A stretch of 64,000 nt of DNA from DASZQL01 sp964391865 (GCA_964391865.1 CAYMNQ010000006.1:1-64000); one strand, 5' to 3'. Counted from the stretch's first letter, positions 31,726-41,106 are shown. Notes: generated from the sequence alone by a model not told the origin. Translations and numbers: made by a program.

Positions 31726-32673
31726 CTACAGAGCCGGAACGAGCAGGGACTTGACTTCGTTGGGATAGGGCGTGCCCTCGCCGAACCATGGGGAGGGCTT
31801 GTTGTTCCACATGAGGTTGCGGAGGACTTGGCCGTCCTTGATGACAACGACGGAGGGGGTACCCATCCATGCCCAACGCTCGATGCCGAGTTGGGCTTCG
31901 AGTTCGGGGATGGAGTACATGCGGACCTGAAGGTCGGGATCGGCAGAGGATTCGAGATTGCCCGAGTCCATATCGACGATGGGCTTCATCTCTTCGCAGA
32001 CGTGGCACTCGGGGTCGAACAAGAAGATGTAGTACGCCGGCGCGCCAGCGGGGAGATCGCGCAGGTCGGCGAGGAGCGCGGATTCGAGGAGGCGCTGCGG
32101 GGCGTCCTTGTTCTCGTGCTTCTCGGCAACGGTCTCCGCGCGGGGTTTGCTGTCGGCGTACTTGTAGCCGGCGAAGGAAGCCAATCCGGCGACCGCGAGC
32201 GCGGCGAGGATAATGCCGAACTTCGCGCCGCGGCGTTTTGCCATTACGAGGGAGAGGAAGACGAACGCGATGTCGATGGCGAGGGTGACCCCGAGCGGCG
32301 GTGTCCAGAGTTTTCCGAAGCAGCCGCAGGATCGCCCGAGCGCGGTGTAGAAACCGGCGTACCCCGCGAAACCGGCGAACATGATCGCGGTGAGAAGCCA
32401 CACATGCTTCGCGCGGTGCAGCGCGAGCAGGCCGAGGATGACGATGACTTCCGCACCCGCGACGGCGTAGTCGAGGAGGAAGTCGGTGCCAGGGATTTTT
32501 TCGTTGGGGTTGGGGCCGGTGAACTTCGCGAGGGCCGCGAAGCCGAGTACGCCCGAGACGAGCAACCCGGCGGTCAGGGCGACGGGGTCGAAGCCCTTGC
32601 GCGGCTGGCAAGCGCAACCGCCGGTCGAGCAGCAGTCGTTTTTCTTGATGGGGAGGTTGGTGTGTTGGGTCAT
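31726..32673 (-). CDS. MauE/DoxX-like membrane protein fused to thioredoxin domain
   Basis: The 315-residue protein begins with a Cys-rich cytoplasmic tail (CCSTGGCAC), then has four to five membrane helices of the MauE/DoxX type, including the GRSCGCFGKLW loop whose cysteines are typical of the family. A C-terminal thioredoxin-like domain follows, with a CHVC active-site motif (FDPECHVCEEMKP) facing the periplasm. It likely moves electrons across the membrane to extracytoplasmic thiols or disulfides. The neighbouring gene upstream encodes an exported DUF1573 protein, a frequent partner in planctomycetes. Confidence 0.87.
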   Translation of the reverse strand: MTQHTNLPIKKNDCCSTGGCACQPRKGFDPVALTAGLLVSGVLGFAALAKFTGPNPNEKIPGTDFLLDYAVAGAEVIVILGLLALHRAKHVWLLTAIMFAGFAGYAGFYTALGRSCGCFGKLWTPPLGVTLAIDIAFVFLSLVMAKRRGAKFGIILAALAVAGLASFAGYKYADSKPRAETVAEKHENKDAPQRLLESALLADLRDLPAGAPAYYIFLFDPECHVCEEMKPIVDMDSGNLESSADPDLQVRMYSIPELEAQLGIERWAWMGTPSVVVIKDGQVLRNLMWNNKPSPWFGEGTPYPNEVKSLLVPAL

Positions 32674-32779
32674 TATGGCGTTCGGCCGTGTTAAAGAACG
32701 TGGGAACAGTCGGAGCTTCAGCAGAGACAGGCGGGGCGCCTGTGCCGCTCGCTATTTGTGGTTCGGGCCGCGAAGCAGC

Positions 32780-33931
32780 TCAGTTCGTCGCATTCTCGAG
32801 TTGTGAGACTTTGGCGCCGGGCTGTTCGACCCGGCCGAAGACCCAGGCTCGGTACTGCTCGTCCTTGCGCTTGAAGTAGAGGGGGACGAGGAACATGCCC
32901 TCGAAGCCGTCGCGGGGCTTGATCTCAATGGTGTAGACCATCTTGCCGTCCTTCATGTCGCTGGGCTTCCAGCTGAGGATGCGGGCGGTGAGATCCTGGG
33001 AGAAGGGGGAGGTGACGCTGAGTTCCTGCGGGGCGTCGATCACGCCGTAGACCTTGACGTCGTAGGTCTGGGCTTTGCCCGGCTGCATGATGTTGAAGTT
33101 CCACCCGCCGGGGGTGACGTGGAGCTTGCCGATGGCGGCTTCGCGCTCCGCGAGGCGGATTTCGTCGTGCAGCAGGTCGACTTCCATGACGGGCGCGTCG
33201 GCGCGGTCGGTTTCGAGAATGAGCCACGGCGGCATGCGGCCCTGGCTCAAGTCCCACTTCACCGCGTACTTGTTGCGCGGCGCGTCTTTCGCGGGGTCGA
33301 AGCCGTCGGCGTAAGCGACGGGCGCATTGTTCACACGCAGCACGCGGAAGGGCTTCTCATCGAGGGACGACAGTGTGATCTCGCCCTTGCGGTTTGGCTC
33401 GATGTCCTCGGTGCGGAGGTAGTGCGGCTCGCAGCGGATGGGGTAGGTGACTTCGTACATGATCTCGAGGATTTGCGGCTCGAGATAGGGGTCGAAGTAG
33501 ACGTACGCGGCGCGTGGCCGACCGAGCTTGCCGAGCTTGTAGCCTGGGGTGACTTCGATGAAGAGTTCGGTTTCTTCGCCCGGCTGCAGGTCGCTCTTCG
33601 CGAGTTCGGCGCGCGTGCATTTGCAGGTCGGGATAATCTCTTTGAGGCTCATCGGTTTGTCGCTGATGTTCTTCACCTTCACGACGCCGGGCGCTTTGCC
33701 GCCGGGGGCGATGGGGCCGAGGTCGATCTTGTCGGGGATGATCTGGATCGGGGGCTTCTCGTTGATGCCGCCGACGAGCGGGGTGGAGCCTGTTGGCGGC
33801 GGGCTGCCGGGCGAAGGATGCATCACGGGCTGCGCGACGGCGGCGGGGGCGATTGCGAGTACCCCGGCGGCGATGGCGAAGCTCGCGGCGAAGAGGCGCG
33901 CGGGGCGGGACGGCTTGGGATGGGTCGTCAT
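32780..33931 (-). CDS. Exported DUF1573 protein
   Basis: This 383-residue exported protein has a signal peptide ending near AAVAQPV and an Ig-like DUF1573 domain (VKVKNISDKPMSLKEIIPTCKCT, about residues 75-110). It contains a conserved Cys pair in PTCKC. Longer C-terminal beta-rich modules follow. Such proteins accompany MauE-thioredoxin proteins and may be thiol-redox clients or surface structural proteins. A GGAGG ribosome binding site and a TAGAAT -10-like box lie upstream. Confidence 0.85.
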   Translation of the reverse strand: MTTHPKPSRPARLFAASFAIAAGVLAIAPAAVAQPVMHPSPGSPPPTGSTPLVGGINEKPPIQIIPDKIDLGPIAPGGKAPGVVKVKNISDKPMSLKEIIPTCKCTRAELAKSDLQPGEETELFIEVTPGYKLGKLGRPRAAYVYFDPYLEPQILEIMYEVTYPIRCEPHYLRTEDIEPNRKGEITLSSLDEKPFRVLRVNNAPVAYADGFDPAKDAPRNKYAVKWDLSQGRMPPWLILETDRADAPVMEVDLLHDEIRLAEREAAIGKLHVTPGGWNFNIMQPGKAQTYDVKVYGVIDAPQELSVTSPFSQDLTARILSWKPSDMKDGKMVYTIEIKPRDGFEGMFLVPLYFKRKDEQYRAWVFGRVEQPGAKVSQLENATN

Positions 33932-34082
33932 GCTGGGCTGATCCTCCGCTTGGTGATTCCGATTCTAGACCCCCGGCGCTCGGCGGATTCCGTAAGCGGA
34001 CGGGCGATATTCGGGGTGCCAGCCACGGGGCGTATTGTGGACGGCGGGTCGCGATCGGCCCGATCGGGAATCGGATTGCCGC

Positions 34083-35654
34083 ATGATCTACGGTGAATGG
34101 ATGTTGGGGACTCTCGGTGCTTCGCTCCGCACGCCCGACTGGGTCGTGCTGGGGGCATACTTCGCGCTGCTCGTGGTGTCGGGCATGTGGCTCAGTCGGC
34201 GGCAGAAGGGGACAGAGGACTACTTCCTCGCCGGGCGGAAAATGCCCGCGTGGGCGGTGGCGATCAGCGTGCTGGCGTCGGCGCTGTCGGCGGCGACATT
34301 CCTCGGCGCGCCGCAGCAGGCATTCGAAGGCGACCTGACGTATCTGTCGGCGAACATCGGCGTGTTGATCGCGGCGCTGATCGCGGCGAAGTGGTTCATC
34401 CCCGCGTTCTACGCGCACAACGTGACCACGGTGTACGAGTTGCTCGAGCGGCGGTTCGGGCCCGGCGCGAAACTGGCGGGGAGCTGGATGTTCCTGATCG
34501 GGCGCGTGTTCGCGAGCGGGGCGCGGATTTACATCGCGGCGCACGCCGTGGCGTTCGTGGCGTTCGGCGATATCCAGACGGAGCACCTGCTGTGGGCGGT
34601 GGCGATCCTGACGGCGGTGGGGATTGTGTACACGATCGCCGGCGGGATCGAGACGGTGATCTGGACCGACGTGGTGCAGACGATCGTGTTTCTCGTTGCT
34701 GTCGTGGCGGCGGCGGTGGTGCTATTCGGGAAGATTCCGATCGGCGCGGGGGCGATCGCCGACGCGCTGGGTGATGCGGGGAAGCTTGCGGTCGTCAGCA
34801 CGTCCACGGATCTCAGCAAGCCGTTCACGCTGTGGACCGCGCTCGGCGGGTTGATGCTGCTGAACCTCGCGGCCTTTTCGATGGACCATGACCTGGTGCA
34901 GCGGATGCTGACGTGCAAGTCGGCGGCGAAGGGGAGTTCGTCGGTGATCGCGGCGACGCTGCTGAGCCTGCCCGTGGTGGTGCTGTTCATGGTGATCGGG
35001 CACTTGCTGTGGGTGTTCTACGCGCGGCCCGACATGATGGGCGCCGCCGCGCCGATGGACGCGCCGACGGACAGCCGCAAGGTGCTGCTGCACTTCATCA
35101 CGCACGAGATGCCGAGCGGGATGAGCGGTCTGATGATCGCGGGGTTGTTCGCGATCGCGCTGGGATCGCTGGACTCGGCGATCAACGCGATGAGCGCGAC
35201 GTTCGTGAACGACATGTACAAGCCGGCGCGGCGCGGGCGGAGCGAGGCGCATTACCTGAAGGTTGGGCGCGTGGGCGTGGTGGTGTTCGGCGGATTGCTC
35301 GGCGCGTTCGCGGCGGTGTGCGTGCTGTGGCAGCACGAGTGGACGCCGCCGGGGAACAATGCGACATTCATCGACTTCGCGCTGAGCGTGATGACGTTCG
35401 CGTACAGCGGGCTGGTGGGCGCGTTCTGCACGGCGCTCTTCACGAAGCGCGGCACGAGCACGAGCATCGTCGCCGGGCTAGGGACGGGGTTCATTGTCGT
35501 GTTGTTGATGCGGCCCGAGATGCTGGGGGCGCTCGGCGCGTGGTGCGGGGTGGATGTGCCGAAGATCGCGTGGCCTTGGGCGATGCTGGCGGCGTCGGCG
35601 GCGAGCTTTGTGGTCTGCGCGAGTGTGCGCGGGACGAAAAAGCGCCGCGCGTGA
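34083..35654 (+). CDS. Sodium:solute symporter family protein
   Basis: This 523-residue integral membrane transporter belongs to the sodium/solute symporter (SSS) family. It has about 13 hydrophobic segments, the early motif DYFLAGRKMPAW and ALSAATFLGAPQQAFEGD in helix 1-2. The family GLFAIALGSLDSAINAMSATFVNDMY segment, which marks the Na+-binding region, is also present. The solute could be a sugar, an organic acid or another small molecule; no sequence feature fixes it. I start at MIYGEWM (34083); the longer frame adds charged residues unlike the family. It diverges from the DUF1573 gene. Confidence 0.92.
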   Translation: MIYGEWMLGTLGASLRTPDWVVLGAYFALLVVSGMWLSRRQKGTEDYFLAGRKMPAWAVAISVLASALSAATFLGAPQQAFEGDLTYLSANIGVLIAALIAAKWFIPAFYAHNVTTVYELLERRFGPGAKLAGSWMFLIGRVFASGARIYIAAHAVAFVAFGDIQTEHLLWAVAILTAVGIVYTIAGGIETVIWTDVVQTIVFLVAVVAAAVVLFGKIPIGAGAIADALGDAGKLAVVSTSTDLSKPFTLWTALGGLMLLNLAAFSMDHDLVQRMLTCKSAAKGSSSVIAATLLSLPVVVLFMVIGHLLWVFYARPDMMGAAAPMDAPTDSRKVLLHFITHEMPSGMSGLMIAGLFAIALGSLDSAINAMSATFVNDMYKPARRGRSEAHYLKVGRVGVVVFGGLLGAFAAVCVLWQHEWTPPGNNATFIDFALSVMTFAYSGLVGAFCTALFTKRGTSTSIVAGLGTGFIVVLLMRPEMLGALGAWCGVDVPKIAWPWAMLAASAASFVVCASVRGTKKRRA

Positions 35655-35678
35655 TCGAGCGGGTCTGTGCTCGGTTTC

Positions 35679-35762
35679 GTGCCACCGAGGACTGCTTTGA
35701 GTCCTCGGTGTTCCTGCGGCGCGCGGCACCGAGGACGGTCAAAGCACGGTCCTCGGTGGCAC
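35679..35762. repeat. Intergenic palindromic repeat (GTGCCACCGAGGAC type)
   Basis: The 84-bp element begins GTGCCACCGAGGAC and ends with its reverse complement, GTCCTCGGTGGCAC. Two smaller hairpins nest inside: ACCGAGGAC/GTCCTCGGT near the left end and CACCGAGGAC/GTCCTCGGTG near the right. It sits between two convergent genes (symporter and rlmN), where it could also act as a transcription barrier. No T-run is present. Confidence 0.8.
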
Positions 35763-35798
35763 GACGGAATCGAACGATGGGCGACGCGCGAAACCCGC

Positions 35799-36887
35799 TC
35801 ACTCCCGTTCGGGGCTCGTGGTGAGCGTCACAAGTTTCCGTCGGCGAATTTGCTCGTTTCCGAGTTGCCCGCAGGCGGCCATGGTGTCGCGGCCCTTGGT
35901 TCGGCGACGCTTGCAGAACTGGCCGTTGGATTCGACGCGGGCGAGGAAGCGGGCGACGCCCTCCTCGCTCGGCGCGGGCCATGGGGAGTCGCGGCGGGGG
36001 TTGTAGGGGATCACGTTCACGCAGCAACGGATGTTCTTCAGCAGCGCGCACAGTTCGTCGGCGTGCTCGTCGGCGTCGTTCACGCCCGGGATCAGGACGT
36101 ACTCGGCGCAGATGGCGCCGCTGGCGCGGAGCGGCCACTCTTCCATCGCGCGGACGAGTTCGCGCAGGGGCATGGAGCGGTTGACGGGCATGATCTTCGA
36201 GCGGATTTCGTCGTTCGGCGCGTTGATCGAGACGGCGAGGTTGAGCTGTCGCCAGCCGGGGGTTGAAACGAGTTCGCGCAGGCGGGCAAGGCCGTCCAGC
36301 CGCCCGACCGTGGAGACGGTGATGCGGCGCGGGCCGAGCGCCGGGCCGTGGTCATCGCGGAGGATGTGCAGGGCTCGGATGAGGTTGTCGATGTTGTCGA
36401 GCGGCTCGCCCATGCCCATGAAGACGACGTTGCGGATGTCGTGCCTGAGCGCGCGCCGGGCGGCGTGCCATTGCTGGACGATCTCGCCCGGCGTGAGCGA
36501 GCGGACCAGGCCCATCTGCGCGGTCTCGCAGAAGGTGCAGCCCATGGCGCAGCCGACTTGCGAGGAGACGCAGAGCGTGTGCGTGGTCTCGTTGCGCCGA
36601 CGCATGGGGATGACGACGGATTCGGTCTCCAGCGCGCCGACGCCGCCTTTCGGAGTGCCCGGGACGCTGAGGAGGAACTTGTGGACCGGGCCTTCGGGGG
36701 ATTCGGTGGTCAGCACGCGCGACGGGATCGGCGCGAGGTGCTGAAACGGTGAGGGTTCCCCGGCGTAGAAGGCCCGGTAGAGCGCGGTGGCGGCGCGCGC
36801 GGGCATGCCCAGCGCGCGGGCGGCGGCGGCGAACTCCGCGTGGGTGGTTTCCAGCGGGGAGGGAAGGTTGGCGGGGTCGATGGTCAT
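35799..36887 (-). CDS. rlmN: 23S rRNA (adenine(2503)-C2)-methyltransferase
   Basis: RlmN methylates A2503 of 23S rRNA and A37 of some tRNAs by radical SAM chemistry. The CxxxCxxC cluster appears in SQVGCAMGCTFCETAQMG. VVFMGMGEPLDN is the second signature, and the C-terminal RRRTKGRDTMAACGQLG contains the conserved cysteine that receives the methyl group. Length (362) is normal. The reading frame runs to a stop 36 bp past the palindromic repeat. The last 15 residues (LVTLTTSPERE) are not conserved. Confidence 0.96.
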   Translation of the reverse strand: MTIDPANLPSPLETTHAEFAAAARALGMPARAATALYRAFYAGEPSPFQHLAPIPSRVLTTESPEGPVHKFLLSVPGTPKGGVGALETESVVIPMRRRNETTHTLCVSSQVGCAMGCTFCETAQMGLVRSLTPGEIVQQWHAARRALRHDIRNVVFMGMGEPLDNIDNLIRALHILRDDHGPALGPRRITVSTVGRLDGLARLRELVSTPGWRQLNLAVSINAPNDEIRSKIMPVNRSMPLRELVRAMEEWPLRASGAICAEYVLIPGVNDADEHADELCALLKNIRCCVNVIPYNPRRDSPWPAPSEEGVARFLARVESNGQFCKRRRTKGRDTMAACGQLGNEQIRRRKLVTLTTSPERE

Positions 36888-36990
36888 GACGGTATCGGTG
36901 CGCGAACGAAAAGGGTAGCATGCCGACGTACTGGAATCCGCCGAAATTCCGGGAGAACTTGCCGATCAAGGGCGACGTACACAGGCACGC

Positions 36991-37878
36991 ATGAGCATGA
37001 CGAAACCCATGGTCCGAGAGCGCGCGGCGGCGGTGATCGACGATGTCGGCGCGCTGACACCGCTCGCATCGATCGCGTCCGAGCGCTCGCGGTCGGCGGT
37101 GGATCGGATGCGCCGAAAATTCCCGAATGCGGACCCGGTGCGGTATCTGCCTGGCGTGCCGCCCGAGCGCGTGCCGGCGCATGTGGCGATCATCATGGAT
37201 GGGAACGGGCGGTGGGCCCAGGAGCGTGGGCTGCCGCGGCTGTTCGGGCACCGCAACGGGGCGGCGACGGTGCGCACGATCATCAAGGACGCGGCGCGGC
37301 TGGGCGTCGAGGTGCTCACGCTCTACTCGTTCTCGATCGAGAACTGGAAGCGCCCGGCGGATGAAGTGCGCGAGCTGATGGCGCTGTATCTGCAGTACAT
37401 GAGCGGCGAGCGCGAGGAACTGCTGCGCGAGAACGTGCGGCTGGTGCAGATCGGGCGGCGCGAGGGATTGCCCGCCGAGGCGCTCGCGGCGCTGGATGAG
37501 ACGGTGCGCGCGACGTGCGGCTGCACGGGATTGACGCTGTGCTTGGCGGTGAACTACGGCTCGCGCGCGGAGATCGTCGACGCGGCGAAGCGGATCGCAG
37601 AACGCGCGGCGCGCGGCGAGCTTGATCCCTCGACGATCGACGAGGAAGTCTTCTCACAGCACCTCTACACCGCTGGGCTGCCCGACCCGGACCTCCTGAT
37701 CCGCACGGCGGGGGAGATGCGGGTGAGCAACTATCTGCTCTGGCAGATCAGCTACGCGGAGCTGTATGTGACCCCAACATACTGGCCCGATTTCGGCGAG
37801 GAGGAGTTCCGGACGGCGATCACTGCATACGCTCAGCGGCAACGTCGCTTCGGCGCGCTGGACCCGGTTCAGGCGTGA
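36991..37878 (+). CDS. uppS: Undecaprenyl diphosphate synthase
   Basis: UppS makes the C55 isoprenoid lipid carrier used in cell-wall and O-antigen assembly. The core starts at HVAIIMDGNGRWAQERGLPR, the phosphate-binding region, with SFSIENWKRP and LLIRTAGEMRVSNYLLWQ (the family RTGGE/RxSNFLLWQ region with RTAGE here). It ends with a typical WPDFGEEEF segment. An N-terminal extension of about 60 residues precedes the core. RTGGE is changed to RTAGE, a small deviation that should keep binding. It diverges from rlmN. Confidence 0.94.
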   Translation: MSMTKPMVRERAAAVIDDVGALTPLASIASERSRSAVDRMRRKFPNADPVRYLPGVPPERVPAHVAIIMDGNGRWAQERGLPRLFGHRNGAATVRTIIKDAARLGVEVLTLYSFSIENWKRPADEVRELMALYLQYMSGEREELLRENVRLVQIGRREGLPAEALAALDETVRATCGCTGLTLCLAVNYGSRAEIVDAAKRIAERAARGELDPSTIDEEVFSQHLYTAGLPDPDLLIRTAGEMRVSNYLLWQISYAELYVTPTYWPDFGEEEFRTAITAYAQRQRRFGALDPVQA

Positions 37879-37991
37879 TTCGGCGGTTTTCGGACGCTTG
37901 AAACTGCCGAGAGCGCGGGAGCGTATTCTTCCTGTGCCGCGACGCCGCGGCTGGATTGGGGAGACTGTTTGTCGTGCCGATCGGCAGAACC

Positions 37992-38870
37992 ATGACCGAC
38001 ATCCGTCGGCGAGCGGTTGCCTTGCTGGAGTCCGCGATCGCGTTGATCGGCGGCTCCGATATCCGCTGGAAAGAGGCGGTCGCCACCTTCCGGCGCGGGT
38101 CGGCGGCGGAGCGCGTGACGATTGACTTTTCGGACGGCGCGGAGCGGCTTGACGGCGACCGCTCGGCGGACGAGGACGACGCGCTGATTGAGGTGCTGGC
38201 GACGACCGGATGGGCCGCGCCGCCCGAGATCTTTGGCGACTTCGAACGCTGGCGGCGGAGGCTCCGCCCGCGCATCATCGGAGCGCCGGGCGTCACGGGG
38301 CGCGATCGCGCGATGTGCCGGCGTGATCTATTCGCGGGGCTGCTTGCGGCGGTGCGGATCGGCTCGACCCGCGGCGGGCCGTATGTCAGCACGCGACAAC
38401 TCGACGATTGGGTGCTGTCGTTCGAGGAACTTCTTCCGATCGCTGCGGAGAACCAGCGCAAGATCATGACGCCCGAGCACCTGCATGAGGTTGAGGGTGC
38501 GGCCGGCGTGCTGGCGGTGGTGGATGAGCGCGAGCCGGGGACGGCGGGGTACTTCATTCTCGACGCGCTGCTGCCGGATCAGCCGAGCGAGCTGGGCGTG
38601 GTCTTCGCGGTGCCGGATGAGGATGTGATGTTGATGCTGCCGGTGATCGAAGACGGTGGCGCGGAGGGGCTGGCGATGATGGTGGAACTGGCGTTCCGCC
38701 TGACGGTGGAGGGCTCGTACCCGTTGTCGGATCAGTTGTTCTGGCGCGCGAATGGGCGGGTGATCCACCTGCCGACGACGGTCGTGGAAGAGGGAAAGAG
38801 CCGGAGGATTCACGTGGACGCGAGCGGCGACGGCGAGGAGTTGTTCCGGATTCTGGGCGCGCTGGAATAG
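37992..38870 (+). CDS. Hypothetical protein
   Basis: This 292-residue protein belongs to no family I recognise. It is soluble, acidic, and without signal or membrane segments. Its middle region has the segment GPYVSTRQLDDWVLSFEELLPIA, followed by a hydrophobic-rich region (LGVVFAVPDEDVMLMLPVIEDGG). I start at MTDIRRR; the frame extends upstream 12 codons to a TTG. It lies downstream of uppS on the same strand. No function can be inferred. Confidence 0.7.
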   Translation: MTDIRRRAVALLESAIALIGGSDIRWKEAVATFRRGSAAERVTIDFSDGAERLDGDRSADEDDALIEVLATTGWAAPPEIFGDFERWRRRLRPRIIGAPGVTGRDRAMCRRDLFAGLLAAVRIGSTRGGPYVSTRQLDDWVLSFEELLPIAAENQRKIMTPEHLHEVEGAAGVLAVVDEREPGTAGYFILDALLPDQPSELGVVFAVPDEDVMLMLPVIEDGGAEGLAMMVELAFRLTVEGSYPLSDQLFWRANGRVIHLPTTVVEEGKSRRIHVDASGDGEELFRILGALE

Positions 38871-38880
38871 TTCGGCGCGA

Positions 38881-39519
38881 TCAACCGCCCAGCGCGGCTT
38901 TGCCCCAGGGGATGTCGAAGCGGTCGCGGGTGGTGCAGTAGCTCAGCCCGGCCATGCGCCCGATGGCGGCAAGTTTCGCGGGGTCGACGTGCCAGCGGTC
39001 GTTCACGATGCCGTCGTCCGCGTGGATGTGGACGATGCGCCCGATGACGATGTTGCCGCCCGAGGGCGCACCTGGGTTGAGGCGAAGCACCTGCATGGTC
39101 TCGCACTCGAAGGCGAAGGGGCTTTCGGCGACGCGCGGCGGCTTCACCTTGGCGCTGGGCGCGGGCGTGAGTTGTGTCATTGCGAACTCGGATTCGCCGA
39201 AGGGGAGTTCCTCGGCGCACGCCGCCATCTGTTGGGCGATCGCTTCGCTGGCGATGTTGACGACGAACTGCCCCGTGCCCGTCGGCGGCGTGGAGCAGTT
39301 GATGAGTGTGTCTTTCTCCGAGCCGTCGGCCTTGTTCGCGGGGCAGAAGGCGAGGGTGGGGGGGTTGGAAGAGACGCCGCAGAAGAAGGAGAAGGGCGCG
39401 AGGTTCAGCCGTCCGTCAGAGGAGACGGTCGAGACGAACGCGATGGGGCGCGGCACGATGGCGCCGATCATCAGCTTGTAGCGGTCGGCGAGGTCGAGTG
39501 AGAGCGGATTGATATCCAT
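38881..39519 (-). CDS. Flavin reductase-like, FMN-binding protein
   Basis: This 212-residue protein has the flavin reductase-like FMN-binding split-barrel domain: YKLMIGAIVPRPIAFVST at the N-terminus, LNLAPFSFFCGVSSNPP for FMN contact, and GTGQFVVNIAS. It likely binds FMN and may reduce flavin or catalyse an NADPH-linked reduction. Substrate unknown. I start at MDINPLSL (39519) because CGGAG lies just upstream; the longer frame adds 16 residues. It is convergent with the hypothetical gene. Confidence 0.87.
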   Translation of the reverse strand: MDINPLSLDLADRYKLMIGAIVPRPIAFVSTVSSDGRLNLAPFSFFCGVSSNPPTLAFCPANKADGSEKDTLINCSTPPTGTGQFVVNIASEAIAQQMAACAEELPFGESEFAMTQLTPAPSAKVKPPRVAESPFAFECETMQVLRLNPGAPSGGNIVIGRIVHIHADDGIVNDRWHVDPAKLAAIGRMAGLSYCTTRDRFDIPWGKAALGG

Positions 39520-39586
39520 GCGCGAGGCTCCGAATCCAATGGTGTTCGGAGCATCATCGCGGATCACGCGCGACGGTGCGCGGTGA

Positions 39587-40426
39587 TCACTCTTCTTGAT
39601 GGGGGCGCGGCGTGGGCGTCATGCCGGGCGGCATCGGGGGGATTTCCTTCGGCGTGAAGGCGCGGTCCACGATGCCGGAGTTCGGGCCCGGGATCACTTC
39701 GTACATGATGAGGTCGCCCAGTTCCTTCTTGTGCATCGACAGGTCGCCGCTGCGGGAGAACTTCGGGCGCATCGCCTTGTCTTTGCGGTCGATGAAGACG
39801 AGCGTCGGCTTCTGATCGACCTTCGCGAGCAGGACGAGCGTGTCGCGCGAGAGGGTCAGCGCTTTGTAGTTCGGGCCGTAGGCCCAGCCGATGAGCTCGA
39901 TGTTGGGGGCTGCGGCGACGAGCATCGGCTGCCCGAAGCGGTCCGCGATGGTCTTGGCGAACTCGTGATCGGTGGTGCAGACGAACGCGGGCTTGAAGCC
40001 GGTGTCGACGGCCTTCTGATAGAGCTGAGCGAGGTCAGTGCGCGGCAGCCCGCCGCCCCCGGATGGCATATTCATCTGCCAGGCGGCGACGCTGAGGGTG
40101 ATGAGCACGAGGGCGGCGGCGGCGAATTTCACGATCCGCCAGCGGCTGCCGAAGTCGACCTTGATCGGCGCCGGCGGGTTGCCCATCACCGGCACATTCG
40201 CGCCCAGAGCCTTCAGGCGCTCGGCGAGTTCCGGACCGATTCCGGCGGCGGCGGGGCGGAACGTGCGCCGCAGCGAATCGTTGATGGCGCGCTGGCGCTC
40301 GACCCGCTCGCGCAGCGACGCATCGCCCGCGAGTGCCCGCTCGAACGTGGCGAGTTGATCGCCCTGGAGCTGCCCGTCGAGGAACAAGTCCAATTGTTCG
40401 TCGAGTTGAGCGGGGTTCAGGCTCAT
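39587..40426 (-). CDS. Anti-sigma factor, membrane-anchored (putative)
   Basis: The 279-residue protein has a cytoplasmic N-terminus of about 95 residues starting MSLNPAQLDEQLDLFLDGQL. One transmembrane helix follows (VKFAAAALVLITLSVAAW), then an extracytoplasmic domain. The gene overlaps the upstream ECF sigma gene (ATGA). The gene pair and topology indicate an anti-sigma factor. The N-terminus lacks the usual zinc-binding HxxxCxxC of ZAS anti-sigmas, so it is a non-zinc type or a different fold. The extracytoplasmic domain's signal is unknown. Confidence 0.78.
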   Translation of the reverse strand: MSLNPAQLDEQLDLFLDGQLQGDQLATFERALAGDASLRERVERQRAINDSLRRTFRPAAAGIGPELAERLKALGANVPVMGNPPAPIKVDFGSRWRIVKFAAAALVLITLSVAAWQMNMPSGGGGLPRTDLAQLYQKAVDTGFKPAFVCTTDHEFAKTIADRFGQPMLVAAAPNIELIGWAYGPNYKALTLSRDTLVLLAKVDQKPTLVFIDRKDKAMRPKFSRSGDLSMHKKELGDLIMYEVIPGPNSGIVDRAFTPKEIPPMPPGMTPTPRPHQEE

Positions 40427-41106
40427 GCGGGCTGCCCTCCGCGGGCGAGGGGGTGGGACGCGAGTTTGTCGCGGAGCAGTTTGCGGGCGCGGTGGACGTG
40501 GCTCATCGCCGTCCCCTCGGGGATCGAGAGGGCGAGTGAGATATCGTGGTAGCTGAGGTCGAGCACGGTTTTCATGAGCAGGCAGGCGCGGGGCGTTTCG
40601 TCGAGTTCGTTGACGGCCGCCGCCACCTCGTCGTCGAAGTCACTCTGATGCGCGTGGAGCCCGCCGCGGCTGGAAATTCCTTCGCCCGAATTCGGGGCAT
40701 GGATGCCGCGGGCGTCGGCGACGCCGTCGAGTTCCTCGCCGGCGGGGCGGGCTTTGGTGGCCTTGCGGCGGGCGTTCAGCGCGAGGAAGCGCACGATCTG
40801 TCCCATCCACGCGACGAAATTCGTCGCCGGGTCGAACTCGTGCAGCTTCCCGAGTGCCACCACGGCCGCCTCCTGGACCAAATCATCCGCCCCGCTGCGG
40901 TCGCCGGTCACACTCACGGCGATACACCACAGCGCGCGCGAACCATCCTGAAACCGGACGGCAAACTCCGCTGGTGAGAGTCTGGTCCGCGTGACTCCTG
41001 AGACAGGCGACGACCCAGTCGCCGATCCCCCGGTCACCGATCCCCCGGCGCCGGGTTCCCGGTGCTCGCTCTCCATCTGTCGAGAGATGTTCGGTGGGTG
41101 GGTCAT
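40423..41106 (-). CDS. ECF RNA polymerase sigma factor
   Basis: This ECF sigma-70 factor has region 2 in DDLVQEAAVVALGKLHEFDPATNFVAWMGQIVRFLALN and region 4 in DETPRACLLMKTVLDLSYHDISLALSIPEGTAMSHVHRARKLLRD. A Gly/Ser-rich linker separates the two. The start at 41106 or 41076 cannot be decided; the first ~60 residues are disordered. The stop overlaps the anti-sigma gene by 4 bp, so it probably controls a specific envelope or stress response along with its partner. Confidence 0.92.
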   Translation of the reverse strand: MTHPPNISRQMESEHREPGAGGSVTGGSATGSSPVSGVTRTRLSPAEFAVRFQDGSRALWCIAVSVTGDRSGADDLVQEAAVVALGKLHEFDPATNFVAWMGQIVRFLALNARRKATKARPAGEELDGVADARGIHAPNSGEGISSRGGLHAHQSDFDDEVAAAVNELDETPRACLLMKTVLDLSYHDISLALSIPEGTAMSHVHRARKLLRDKLASHPLARGGQPA

